A DNA stretch of 64,000 nt from the NCBI GenBank assembly GCA_963730995.1, contig CAVSUB010000013.1, forward strand, positions 2,046,001-2,110,000, in the 5' to 3' direction. How positions within the stretch are numbered: position 1 is the first letter of the stretch; each line of letters begins with the position of its first letter. Shown here one piece after another: positions 20,591 through 29,183 of the stretch. Source of the stretch: CAVSUB01 sp963730995 (GTDB lineage: Bacteria; Acidobacteriota; Vicinamibacteria; Vicinamibacterales; 2-12-FULL-66-21). Both the position numbers and the translations under genes were made by a program. The notes beneath the pieces are model-generated. The model saw only the letters and a list, made by a program, of their open reading frames with translations, did not search any database and had not been told where the DNA came from.

Positions 20591-20935
20591 TGGGTGCGTG
20601 ATCGCTTTGACGGGGCTCGCGAGGCGCGGACCGCGAGCGATGTTCCACGTGTCGTCCGAGTTCATGGCTCGAGCGCACTTCGTGCGCGCGTACGTCTACG
20701 ACGTGACCGTGACGACGAAACCGTCAGGCCTTCGCGGCGGTATCACGGCATCTGAGCAATGCCGAGCGCATCGAGATGGAACGGCTCGCCGCGTACGTCG
20801 TGGAGGCTCTCCTCCGCATGGTTGAGGTCCTGGAGACACACCGACGTTGGGGGATGCCCCGAACGCGGACACCGTCTTCGACATCGAGCCTGTTGTGGAT
20901 GGTCAACCCATCGGACCAGCCGGATACTCGGCGAC
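20591..20935. other. Gap without a supported gene
   Basis: No convincing start, ribosome binding site or family match. A short sequence TACGACGTGACCGTGACGA at about 20698-20716 recurs at about 21222-21240, suggesting a partial duplication of this neighbourhood. Confidence 0.3.
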
Positions 20936-21133
20936 GTGGATCGACAAGTTGCTGAGCGGCGATCCAGTTGCCGCCAACCTGAGCCCAGGTGCCCCACCTG
21001 TCGATCCACGCCAACCGTGACCTTGCGCACTGATTGCGCTCTCTACTACCGATGCCCTCGATGCGGAGACATCTGGGCCATCGAGAAACTCGCGGCGCAG
21101 TCGCAGCGCGTGCATACCTGGGGAATTCCCTGA
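20936..21133 (+). CDS. Small zinc-ribbon protein
   Basis: About 65 residues from a GTG. The core CPTCRSTPTVTLRTD and YYRCPRCGDIWAIEK has two CxxC knuckles and a conserved aromatic Trp just after the second, the same plan as the two minus-strand microproteins at 22053-22472. A longer reading from 20759 is possible but its N-terminus looks non-coding. Likely a free zinc-binding microprotein; role unknown. Confidence 0.4.
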   Translation: MDRQVAERRSSCRQPEPRCPTCRSTPTVTLRTDCALYYRCPRCGDIWAIEKLAAQSQRVHTWGIP

Positions 21134-21444
21134 GCGCTTGAGCGCTAACCGAGAGTAGGATGGGCGGCATCCAGAATGGGCCCCCAGCGTCTACTCGCAG
21201 CGGAAGGGCGAGTACGTCATACGACGTGACCGTGACGAAGGACGAGACGGAAGGCTCCCGCGCCGCTACCGCGCCCATCTGAGCCACGTTCAACGTCTGG
21301 AGGGTGGACGGCTGATGTACATCCAGGTGAATCTGCCGGATACCTACGGGCCAACGGTGACAGAGGCGATGTCGGCGGTCGATGCGTCGTTCGACACGTG
21401 GCGACGGGAGCATCTCCGCAACCATCAGTGGTGCGTTCTCCGTG
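21134..21444. other. Gap without a supported gene
   Basis: Nothing with a clear start or family match. It contains the second copy of TACGACGTGACCGTGACGA (about 21222-21240). Confidence 0.3.
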
Positions 21445-21771
21445 TCAGCCAGTTTTTGGTCGCTTATCGACTCGGGGGCTCACGCGTTTTTGTGCTCTGA
21501 GCTTCTGCTGGGTGTCCTGCCACATCGCCATCACGGCGTCGCCGCGCCTGCCAAAGCTCTGCGCGATTGTTGCGAGATTGCCGACCTCCACCCGCGTGAG
21601 ATCTCCGAACCGTTTGCCGCTCGGAGCGTCGGGATGCAGCGCGGTAGGAGTCAACACGTCAGCCGCGTTGCCCGCCTGTCCCGCGCGGTCGAGCGCGTCC
21701 ACAAATCGATCCCAGATCTCTTCTCGAACCGCGGGGCGAGTCGAATGTTCGCGCATTCTCGTCACCGCCAT
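21445..21771 (-). CDS. Hypothetical protein coupled to the upstream small gene
   Basis: A 108-residue product starting MAVTRMREHSTRPAVREE. Its ATG lies inside the end of the upstream gene (ATGGCGGTGA, where TGA is that gene's stop), so translation is probably coupled. The protein is helical and charged, with FVDALDRAGQAGNAADVLTP and VEVGNLATIAQSFGRRGDAV. No family recognised. It is the last gene of a four-gene minus-strand set of small proteins. Confidence 0.5.
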   Translation of the reverse strand: MAVTRMREHSTRPAVREEIWDRFVDALDRAGQAGNAADVLTPTALHPDAPSGKRFGDLTRVEVGNLATIAQSFGRRGDAVMAMWQDTQQKLRAQKRVSPRVDKRPKTG

Positions 21772-21989
21772 TCGCTCTCCACCATTACCGCGCGCCACCG
21801 CTCGGACAGGTCGAGCACTTCGTCACGCGAGCGGTAGACCTGCGACCGCGACAGGAGGCCAGTTACTTCGATCACGACCTCCCACCCGAATCTGTGGGTC
21901 TGCAGGGAGCAGACCGCGCGTAGCTCGCGGTCGCCCTTCGGCTTGCGCAGCTCGAACCCAGTGCCAGCGGGACAGAATTGCCGTCCCAC
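21762..21989 (-). CDS. Small conserved hypothetical protein
   Basis: A 75-residue protein with CSLQTHRFGWEVVIEV then RSQVYRSRDEVLDLSERWR ending AVMVESEWR. The pattern of a small sheet, an RSQV segment and an ERWRAAM-type terminal helix is one I recall in many short acidobacterial proteins of unknown function. It lies between the zinc-ribbon genes and the coupled 108-residue gene. Confidence 0.55.
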   Translation of the reverse strand: MGRQFCPAGTGFELRKPKGDRELRAVCSLQTHRFGWEVVIEVTGLLSRSQVYRSRDEVLDLSERWRAVMVESEWR

Positions 21990-22052
21990 GACGGGCGCTG
22001 GAGGGTGTTGGACATAGCGGACGGGATGGTAGCACGCGCCAGCGGGTCGATG

Positions 22053-22256
22053 TCAGTCGTCGTCGGCACGGTTGCCGGGCGCGTCAGGCACATCCGGCTT
22101 GTCTTCCATCCAGATGAATCCGCAGGCTCCGCACCGGAAAAACACACTGGAGGACAGTTCCGCGACGACGGTCAAAGCAGTCTGGTCGCACACGGGGCAA
22201 CGCTCGGTTGTCACATCGCCAGGCGGGAGCCGACTCGGTTCGCTTGGGAATGGCAT
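22053..22256 (-). CDS. Zinc-ribbon microprotein
   Basis: A 67-residue protein containing ERCPVCDQTALTVVAEL and FFRCGACGFIWMEDKPD: two CxxC knuckles about 20 residues apart and a Trp after the second, as in free-standing zinc ribbons. It starts 6 bases after the stop of the next zinc-ribbon gene, implying one transcript. No nucleic-acid-binding extension is visible. Function unknown. Confidence 0.6.
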   Translation of the reverse strand: MPFPSEPSRLPPGDVTTERCPVCDQTALTVVAELSSSVFFRCGACGFIWMEDKPDVPDAPGNRADDD

Positions 22257-22262
22257 CGGCGA

Positions 22263-22472
22263 TCAGCGCAGCCACACCCACGTGTGCCGACAGGTACCAC
22301 ATCGATACTCCGACACTCCGTGCGTTACGCCAAGGGCTACCGCGTCGGTCCCGCCACATGACGGGCAGTGCTTCGGTGACGGATCGTGCTCGCGCCGGCC
22401 ACTCCGGGTGAGGGCGCGCCGGCCCTGATGTGCCCGGCGCTCAGTTGTAGACTGCGGCCTCGGGTATTTCAT
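22263..22472 (-). CDS. Zinc-ribbon microprotein
   Basis: A 69-residue protein with a basic N-terminal half and a C-terminal ribbon: KHCPSCGGTDAVALGVTHG and EYRCGTCRHTWVWLR. It is first in the minus-strand set 22472 to 21445. The CPxC, YRC-x-x-C-x-x-x-W layout matches its downstream neighbour and the plus-strand gene near 20936. Confidence 0.6.
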   Translation of the reverse strand: MKYPRPQSTTERRAHQGRRALTRSGRREHDPSPKHCPSCGGTDAVALGVTHGVSEYRCGTCRHTWVWLR

Positions 22473-22719
22473 GAGTGCTCAGCGGTCTGAGCACACCTGA
22501 TGCCGCTGACGCCCAGAGAGAAAAAGGGCACAAACCGACGAACGTCCTAGCAGTGTCTGGTGGGCGGTAGACCTTCTTCCATCTCGCAGTGGGTCAAGTT
22601 GATGCTCGGAGGATCACCACAATCATGAAACGGCAGACGCGCTGTCTCTCGCGTGCGCAAATCGCTGATGGTCGCCAAATCACGAAACATTGGCGACGGT
22701 TGTGCAATTGCCCGGACAC

Positions 22720-23794
22720 ATGGTGCCTCGAAGACGGATCGCGGCGACAATTCTGTGCGCTGTTGTATCGCTGGTCGGACCGGGGTGCGGTAGTTCCAGT
22801 GTGTCGAGTGTGACCAGTCCCAGCACCGTTCAGCGGTGCCAGACGACCGTGTCCGCGCCCACGGCGGCCTTCGGAGCCAATGGCGGGACCGGCACGGCGA
22901 CTGTCGGTGCGCCGCGCGAGTGTACGTGGACCGCGTCGGCGCAGGCGAGCTGGATCAGCATCATCCCGCCGGCATCCGGCCAAGGCGACGGCAGCCTCTC
23001 GTTTCGGGTGGCGGAGAACCCCGACCCGGTCGCTCGGCAGAGCACCATCGCCGTCAGCGACCAATCCCTCGAACTGTCCCAGGCCGCCGCGCCGTGCGCG
23101 TACGCCGTCTCACCGAATACCGACGTCGTCGGCCCAGAAGGCGGCACTCTCACCATCGACGTGCGGACCAACGCGGCCTGTTCCTGGACGGCGAGCACCG
23201 ATGCCCCGTGGGCGACGCCGAGCCCTGAAAGTGGCAAGGGCGCGCTGACCGTACGTCTCGCGGTGGCCCCCAATTCTGGTCCCGAACGGTCGGCACGGGC
23301 GACGATCGCGAGCCAGCAGCTCACGTTCTCGCAGCGAAGCCCCGCGCCGCCAGCCCCGGCTCCGGCTCCCCCGCCGACACCGCCCCCAACCCCGACGCCG
23401 ATCCCTCCGCCGACTCCGGCACCACCCGCTCCGACACCGCCATCCGGCACCGCCCACGCCGGTACCGCCCACGCCGGCACCACCCACGCCGATACCGCCC
23501 ACGCCGGCACCACCCACTCCGGTACCCCCGACGCCGGTGCCCCCAGCTCCGGCGCCACCGCCTCCGCCACCTTCAGCTCCGAAGACGGTCACGCTCTCCG
23601 GCAAAATCAAGTCGAGTTCGGGGATGTGTCCCAACGTGACGTACGTCCTAAAGGAAGGCACCGTGGTGACGACGCCAGCGACTGACTTCCAGAAGGCCTC
23701 GTGCGCGAGCATCAAGCCCGGCGACGACATCAAGGTCGAGGGCGTCGAATTGGAGGGTGGGATCATCCGCGCGACCGTTGTGACCAAGAAATGA
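22720..23794 (+). CDS. Secreted BACON-domain protein with Pro-rich linker and DUF5666-like domain, frameshifted
   Basis: The N-terminus MVPRRRIAATILCAVVSLVG then PGCGSSS is a signal peptide with a weak lipobox. Two BACON-type beta domains follow (GGTGTATVGAPRECTWTA to SISI; GGTLTIDVRTNAACSWTAS), then a linker of repeated PPTPAP/PPTPVP/PPTPIP units and a C-terminal KTVTLSGKIKSSSGMCPNVT to IRATVVTKK domain like DUF5666. An extra T at about 23443 puts the linker and last domain in another frame; without it the frame is open to the TGA at 23792-23794. BACON domains are thought to bind carbohydrate or mucin. Probably surface-exposed. Confidence 0.7.
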
Positions 23795-23948
23795 GCGGAG
23801 TGCGCTACCCCTATCGATGCCGCCAAGTTGTCACATGGGCGGTGACGGGCGGCAGTTTTCTGCGGTGTACCAAAGCGCGGCCGTTGAACAATTTGAAAAG
23901 GCTGTAAGGGGCATCCATGACAGTCACGTCCATGCGCACCGCCAAAAC

Positions 23949-23978
23949 GCCCGGGGACGAGGCGAATCGTCCCCGGGC
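23949..23978 (-). terminator. Rho-independent terminator of the DUF1328 gene
   Basis: A perfect 12-bp stem (GCCCGGGGACGA at 23949-23960 with TCGTCCCCGGGC at 23967-23978) and a 6-base loop. On the minus strand it is followed by GTTTTGG, a short U-run. It lies 30 bp after the DUF1328 stop. Confidence 0.7.
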
Positions 23979-24007
23979 ACTCACGACCAAGGGCTGCCCT
24001 GGTCAGG

Positions 24008-24184
24008 TCAGCTCGTGATTCTCCTGGCAGCAGTGACCCCAAGTACTACGAACACCAGGAACAAGATGAGGAACACAGCCGCAAGAAACTTCGCGATTGC
24101 GAAAGATGCACCGGCGATAGTGGTAAAGCCGAGCACCGCTGCAATGACACCGATTACAAGGAACGTCAAGGCCCAACCAAGCAT
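24008..24184 (-). CDS. DUF1328 small membrane protein
   Basis: A 58-residue protein with two hydrophobic helices: MLGWALTFLVIGVIAAVLGF, then GASFAIAKFLAAVFLILFLV ending GVTAARR. This is the DUF1328 (YtjA) pattern. ATGGAGGTCACC before the ATG supports this start over the upstream one at 24214. Such proteins are often stress-induced; exact role unknown. A clear terminator follows. Confidence 0.85.
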   Translation of the reverse strand: MLGWALTFLVIGVIAAVLGFTTIAGASFAIAKFLAAVFLILFLVFVVLGVTAARRITS

Positions 24185-24642
24185 GGTGACCTCCATAAGG
24201 CTGAACCGCCTCATCAGGCGGAACGCGTTCCGAGCGTCACCATAACCATTGCGAACTGCATGCCGCAGCTACTCCAGCTCGCGCGTGCCGTAGCGACTCG
24301 CAGCGAGGCCCAGCGTCTGAGCACGCGTGCATCCAAATCCGTCGTCACCTCCGCCGTTGGCCTTCTGTGTCTTCTTCGCTCGTCTCCGCGAGTCCGAGCA
24401 TGTCACCGACACGCGCGCTTTCAGGGCGCTGCGCAATTGATTCCGAGGAGTGACGCCGGTCTGGGCTCGACCTTGGCCAGCGACACCCAATCGGGCGGCA
24501 GCTGCGGCGGATCGCCGGTGTTGCAGGGCCGCCAGGGCATCCCACACGGTCGTCATGTAGCCATCCCTGATCGGGATGCAGCTTTTTCCGTGGATAGCCG
24601 AGAGACTCAGCGGGCATTCGACTTGCACTCGATTTGAAGCCC
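24185..24642. other. Gap without a supported gene
   Basis: About 460 bp between the DUF1328 gene and the divergent methyltransferase. Open frames exist on both strands but none has a convincing start or recognisable family. It probably contains both promoters. Confidence 0.35.
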
Positions 24643-25497
24643 ATGACCGAAGCAATCTACCGACGCCCGGGGGACTACGACCTTGAACACGAGGGAGACG
24701 ACGAAGACGTTCGCGCGCTCTCGCGCCTGGTCTGCGCGCGGCAGCCGAAACGTGTGCTCGAACTCGGCGCGGGCTCTGGGCGCTTGGCTATTCCGCTGGC
24801 GCGACTCGGCGCACAGAAGGGATTCGATGTCGTAGGGCTCGAGCCCGCGGCCGAGATGCGCGCCGGTGCCGAAGAGAAGTGCTCGCTGGAACCGGCCGAT
24901 GTCCAGCGCCGGCTCTCGCTCGAAGCGGGTGACATGCGAACTTGGATGTCCATGACACCCTTCGATGTGATTGTGTGCGCGTGCTCAACAGTGGCACACC
25001 TCCTTACCCTTGAAGATCAGCTGGCAGCGTGGCGCAGTTCGTTTGCCAACCTGCGCCAGGACGGGGTGTTGATCGTCGACGTGGTGATGCCGCCCCTCGT
25101 CGCGTATGCCGAGTCGCTCCAGACACCTCCACGCAGTCTCGTCGAACTCGACTTGGACACGCAGGACCCGCTCACCGGCACTCGGATGCTGCGCTACAAG
25201 ACGACGCGCTATCTGGCGCACGAGCAGCGCGCACGCATCCGATTCCTGTACGACAAGTTTCTCTCGCTGCCGCCCAATCCGGCAGCGACTCACGTCGAGC
25301 GGTACGTGAGCGATTTTGAATCACATGTTTACTTCCCACGGGAGCTGCAGCTGCTCTACTTGTGCGCGGGTTTTGTCGTCGAAGCCATCTATGGCGACTA
25401 CCGATTGCGCCCAATGCAGGAAGACTCGGGCCAGATGATCGTTGTGGGCCGCCGACCAGCTGTCGACTCCCTGTCCTTCCGCCGCCACCGTCGTTGA
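24643..25497 (+). CDS. Class I SAM-dependent methyltransferase
   Basis: A 284-residue Rossmann methyltransferase. Motif I is VLELGAGSGRLAIPLARLG near residue 38, the acidic loop is DVVGLEPAAEM near 63 and motif II/III region is MTPFDVIVCACSTVAHL near 103. The C-terminal part ends QLLYLCAGFVVEAIYGDYR, typical of the Methyltransf_25 type. No Shine-Dalgarno is obvious before the ATG; a TTG three codons upstream is an alternative. Substrate unknown. Confidence 0.85.
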   Translation: MTEAIYRRPGDYDLEHEGDDEDVRALSRLVCARQPKRVLELGAGSGRLAIPLARLGAQKGFDVVGLEPAAEMRAGAEEKCSLEPADVQRRLSLEAGDMRTWMSMTPFDVIVCACSTVAHLLTLEDQLAAWRSSFANLRQDGVLIVDVVMPPLVAYAESLQTPPRSLVELDLDTQDPLTGTRMLRYKTTRYLAHEQRARIRFLYDKFLSLPPNPAATHVERYVSDFESHVYFPRELQLLYLCAGFVVEAIYGDYRLRPMQEDSGQMIVVGRRPAVDSLSFRRHRR

Positions 25498-25500
25498 TGT

Positions 25501-25719
25501 CTACCGTCGCCGGGCCAGTCTTGGTAGCTTCGCCATGGAGGCGTAGTCGCGGACGGTGTAGACGTTGATGCGCTCGGCTATGATCGCGAAGTGATCGAAC
25601 ATGTCGGGATCTCTGCCGTCGTCCATGAACCGGCCGGGCATCGCGATGAGGCCGCGGAGCATCGATCGGAACACGCCGATTCCCCTCGACGGATCGAGCT
25701 CGAGCACTCGGGCTATCAT
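25501..25719 (-). CDS. Small hypothetical protein following the SDR-DUF2867 gene
   Basis: 72 residues: MIARVLELDPSRGIGVFRSM, then PGRFMDDGRDPDMFDHFAII and ERINVYTVRDYASMAKLP. The composition is protein-like. The ATG overlaps the stop of the upstream gene (ATGA), suggesting coupling. I recognise no family. Confidence 0.5.
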   Translation of the reverse strand: MIARVLELDPSRGIGVFRSMLRGLIAMPGRFMDDGRDPDMFDHFAIIAERINVYTVRDYASMAKLPRLARRR

Positions 25720-27109
25720 GCGCGGATAGAACTCCTCGTGCGGGGCCGTAACTTGGCGCGACGCGCGATCTCATGCAGGAGACCGCTGAACATCCACTCG
25801 TGCACGGGAAGGAGGACGTACCAGTACACGCGGCCCAGCAGGCCTCGAGGGTCGAACGTCGCCGTCTGGCGGACGAGCGATCGCCGGCCGTCGTCGAGCG
25901 GCGTGACCTGGAATTCCAGCCAGCCGCGGCCCGGCAACTTCAGATCGGCCCTGAGCCGCAGGCGTCGATCCGGTTCGTACGCGTCGACGGTCCAGCCGTC
26001 GATGACATCTGTCAGCCCGCAGTTTTCCGGATCGCGACGGCCGCGTCCCATGCCCACGCCTCCGAAACCGAGGTCCAGCCAGCCTCGCGCTCGCCAGAGG
26101 GAGTTCCCGAAGTACCAGCCGTTCGTTCCGCCAATCTGCCTGATCGGAGCAAAGACCTGCGACGGGCGGCGCGTCGACAACAGTGGTCCGCGTGTCGACC
26201 TTCTGACGCAACCGAGCGCCGCCCTCTATCGCCTTCGGCCAGCGCCACGCGCAACGGCGTCGGTTCGATCTGGAACGCGTCGAACGCGGCTGACGATCTG
26301 ACCACCGTCGGGTTCTTCAACCCTTCCACCAGCGCGCGACCGACACGGGCCTGCGCCGGTGTCACCAGTGCGAGCCAGAGACCCGACAGGTGCGGCGTCA
26401 ACAACGGCACCGGCAGCAGCCAGCGGCGCAGTCCGCGGAGCTGGGCATACTCCCGCATGATGTCACCGTACGAGACGACGTCTGGACCGCCGATCTCGAA
26501 CACTTCACTGCCGTTGTCGGGCAGTTCCAGGGCCGCCGCCAGGTACGCCACCACGTCGTCAACGGCCATGGGTTGCGTCAACGTCGCGACCCACCGCGGG
26601 CACACCATGACGGGCAGCCGCTCGACCAGCGCCTCGATCATCTGGAACGACAGACTGCCGGCGCCCACCACGATCGATGCCCTGAACTCGATGACCGGAA
26701 CGCCACTGGCGCGCAGGACGGATCCGGTTTCGGCCCGACTCTGGAGATGGCTGGAGAGCGAACCCGCCTGATCGGCCAGGCCGCCCAGATAGATGATGCG
26801 GCGGACGCCAGCACGAGCCGCCGCGCGGCCGAAGTTTGCAGCTGCATGCCGATCCACCTCCGCGAAATCGGCGCCGACCGACATGGAGTGCACCAGGTAG
26901 TAGGCCGAGTCCACGCCCGCGAGGGCGAGACCCAGCGACGCCTCATCGAGGCAATCACCCTGGACGACCTCCGTCGTTGATCGGGTTGCCCGGACGCGTT
27001 CGGGATTCCGCGCAAGGCACCGCACCGGACGGCCGGCCTCTTCGAACTGTCGAAGAAGACGGCCGCCGATGTACCCCGTCGCGCCGGTGAGGAGGACTGG
27101 TGCGTCCAT
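25716..27109 (-). CDS. NAD(P)-binding SDR-type protein with DUF2867 domain, frameshifted
   Basis: An atypical short-chain dehydrogenase/NmrA-like protein. It starts MDAPVLLTGATGYIGGRLLR (dinucleotide-binding GxxGxxG) and continues SAYYLVHSMSVGADFAEVDR and IIYLGGLAD. The C-terminal DUF2867 domain (QVFAPIRQIGGTNGWYFGN, RGWLEFQVTPLDDG, YWYVLLPVHEWMFSGLL) lies in another frame. Two single extra bases at about 26238 and 26167 (minus-strand LAE-AIEGGARLRQKVDTR and DAPP-SQVF) account for the shifts. With both removed the length, about 464 residues, is normal for the SDR-DUF2867 family. Role unknown; possibly membrane lipid or quinone related. Confidence 0.8.
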
Positions 27110-27117
27110 GCCCCGGC

Positions 27118-27612
27118 CTATTCGTCCTTCGGCAGGATGACGCTGTCGATCACGTGGATGACGCCGTTGGTCGCGGCGATGTCGGTCTTCACGACCTTCG
27201 CGCCGTCAACGGTCACGCCGCCATCGCGGGATGCGATCGTCAGCGTGTCCCCGCTGACCGCCTTCGCCGAGCTGGTTTTGACCACGTCGGCCGCCATCAC
27301 TTTCCCGGCGACGACATGAGATGTGAGGATGCGCTGCAGCTTCGGCTTGTTCTCGGGCTTCAGCAGCGCCTCGAGCGTTCCTGCGGGGAGCTTCGCGAAC
27401 GCCTCGTCGGTCGGCGCAAACACCGTGAAGGGCCCGGCTCCCTTGAGGGTCTCGACGAGGTCGGCCGCCTGCAGTGCCTTCGCAAGCGTCTTGAACGATC
27501 CGGCCGCCACCGCGGTATCGACGATGTCCTTGTCAGCGGCGGCAGCACCCATGTTGGCGGCGGCGCCGGTGATGGTCATGGCGGCCACGATTCCTGCAAT
27601 CATCTTCTTCAT
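27118..27612 (-). CDS. Secreted fasciclin (FAS1) domain protein
   Basis: A 164-residue protein: signal peptide MKKMIAGIVAAMTITGAAAN, then one FAS1 domain with FKTLAKALQAADLVETLKG, GPFTVFAPTDEAFAKLP (H1 box), LTSHVVAGKVMAADVV and the closing NGVIHVIDSVILPKDE (H2 box). Similar single-domain bacterial proteins act in adhesion or matrix association. The start was chosen from the signal peptide and a GGAG-like sequence upstream. It lies 8 bp after the SDR stop side and 37 bp from the DUF378 gene on the same strand. Confidence 0.92.
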   Translation of the reverse strand: MKKMIAGIVAAMTITGAAANMGAAAADKDIVDTAVAAGSFKTLAKALQAADLVETLKGAGPFTVFAPTDEAFAKLPAGTLEALLKPENKPKLQRILTSHVVAGKVMAADVVKTSSAKAVSGDTLTIASRDGGVTVDGAKVVKTDIAATNGVIHVIDSVILPKDE

Positions 27613-27649
27613 TGGTCTCTGCTCCGTGATCGAGTTGCGGGTTGACGAA

Positions 27650-27889
27650 CTAACGAGTTGCGATCGCCGCCGGCTGCGCCCAGCGGTTCTGCACGCGCTT
27701 CCACGACACGGCCTGATACAGCCCGGCCAGACCGACCAGCCCGTAGACGAGTGCGCTGGCCGCCGAGACCTCACCGAACTGCATCCCGAACAGCGCTGCG
27801 ACGAGATCGAACCGGGCGACGGCAACGAGCCCCCAATTGAGCGCTCCAACGACGACGAGGACCGCGGCGATGACGTCGATCTGCTTCAT
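27650..27889 (-). CDS. DUF378 small membrane protein
   Basis: A 79-residue two-helix membrane protein: MKQIDVIAAVLVVVGALNWG (the NWGL signature), then ASALVYGLVGLAGLYQAVSW. This is DUF378. GAGGAAGAG precedes the ATG. It is probably co-transcribed with the fasciclin gene and divergent from the XRE-cupin regulator. Confidence 0.88.
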   Translation of the reverse strand: MKQIDVIAAVLVVVGALNWGLVAVARFDLVAALFGMQFGEVSAASALVYGLVGLAGLYQAVSWKRVQNRWAQPAAIATR

Positions 27890-27964
27890 GACTCTTCCTC
27901 CTGTGCTGCGTCCGGCATCTTGCCGACGCAATGCATGTATTGACTGTAGTGCACATCTATTTGC

Positions 27965-27975
27965 TTTACAGTAAA
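27965..27975. promoter_or_regulatory. Palindromic candidate operator TTTACAGTAAA
   Basis: A near-perfect 11-bp palindrome in the 168-bp gap between the divergent DUF378 and XRE-cupin genes, in locally AT-rich sequence. Its position suits autoregulation by the XRE protein, control of the DUF378-fasciclin pair, or both. Inferred. Confidence 0.35.
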
Positions 27976-28057
27976 ATCAACGCTCGGCCGCAAAGTCATG
28001 TGAATGCGACGACAAGAACCGCGCGGAATGTGACTGTCACGACAAACTGGAGGCGGA

Positions 28058-28645
28058 ATGCTGTCGGCAACGCTCGAAGAAGGGCTCAGGGACTATGCGA
28101 TCGGCGGGAAGATTCGCGCCTTACGGCTGAAGAAGAAGATGGGGCTCGTCGAGCTGGGGCAGCATTCCGGGCTGTCGCCCGCGTTGCTCTCGAAGCTCGA
28201 AAGGGGGCGCCTCTTCCCGACGCTGCCGACGCTGCTGCGGATCGCGCTCGTCTTCAGCGTCGGCCTCGACTATTTCTTCGCCGGCGCGCGCGAGAAGCCG
28301 CTCGTGGCGGTGGTCCGCAAGGCGGAGCGGGTGCAGCTGCCAGAGCGTCAGGATGGGAAGGAGATGTCCTATCGCTTCGAGTCGTTGGACTACCCCGCGA
28401 CCGAGCGGCGGTTCAACTCGTACTACGCCGAGTTCCTTCCCATGGCGCGGGACAAGGTCCGGTTGCACACGCACGCGGGCGTCGAGTTCATCTACACGCT
28501 CAAGGGCAGGTTGAACGTTCACATCGACGGCCAGGAGCACGCGCTCGAGTCCGGTGACTCGATGTACTTCGACTCCGGCCTTCCCCATGGGTACCGCCGC
28601 AGCGGCACCTCAACATGCTGCGCCGTCGTGGTTACGACAGCCTGA
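28058..28645 (+). CDS. XRE-family regulator with cupin domain
   Basis: A 195-residue protein. The N-terminal HTH (IRALRLKKKMGLVELGQHSG then LLSKLERGRLFPTLPTLLRI, residues 18-65) is followed by a cupin_2 barrel with HTHAGVEFIYTLKGRLNVHI and ALESGDSMYFDSGLPHGYRR, including the metal-type His residues. This is the layout of small-molecule-responsive XRE-cupin regulators. Inferred to control the divergent DUF378-fasciclin genes or itself through the palindrome at 27965. Confidence 0.9.
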   Translation: MLSATLEEGLRDYAIGGKIRALRLKKKMGLVELGQHSGLSPALLSKLERGRLFPTLPTLLRIALVFSVGLDYFFAGAREKPLVAVVRKAERVQLPERQDGKEMSYRFESLDYPATERRFNSYYAEFLPMARDKVRLHTHAGVEFIYTLKGRLNVHIDGQEHALESGDSMYFDSGLPHGYRRSGTSTCCAVVVTTA

Positions 28646-29183
28646 TCGCCTTTTCGACGACCACCCCACGAGCTGTCGCTTCGGAAGCACGTCGGAAGAG
28701 TTCGCGTCGTCACCGCGGTGAAATCCTCCGCACAACGGACGGTCTCGAGATCGTTTGAGCGTCGTTCACAATCGCCCTCGACAGGTTCCTGAGGCGAAAA
28801 CGACATGGTCCGAGGCGCGTTCACTGGCGCGCATGTTGATGCATTGCGCAGCGGCCGCGAGGATGAGTCGCTGTTTGCGCCGCACGTGTCGCTGGAACGA
28901 GACGCTCTCGCGACGGATCGCGAAGCCACGCGAGCAGACGGTCGAGAGGCCGGCAGTTGACGATTCGGTCCGGCGGAATGCCGGCGAGCCTGGCATGCAG
29001 CGATGGCTGTCTCAGCATAGACGAGCTGATCTGTGGCATGCGCGCTCGTCCTTCTGTAATCGCGAATGCCCTTCTGTTGCCGACGACTGCGCGAACGCCA
29101 GATCGCGAAGGTACCCGCCCCACCACAGCAGTCACGTCTGCATATGTTCGAGGACCCTGCACCGGCGTCGTCCAGAGCTGGCC
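28646..29183. other. Gap without a supported gene
   Basis: About 540 bp with several overlapping open frames on both strands but no consistent family match or ribosome binding site. It may be a decayed coding region; I could not reconstruct it. Confidence 0.35.

Noticed and set aside
28766..29162. Possible BON-domain or other decayed gene on the minus strand
   Set aside because: Fragments such as QPSLHARLAGIPPDRI looked suggestive but no consistent domain could be assembled in any frame combination.
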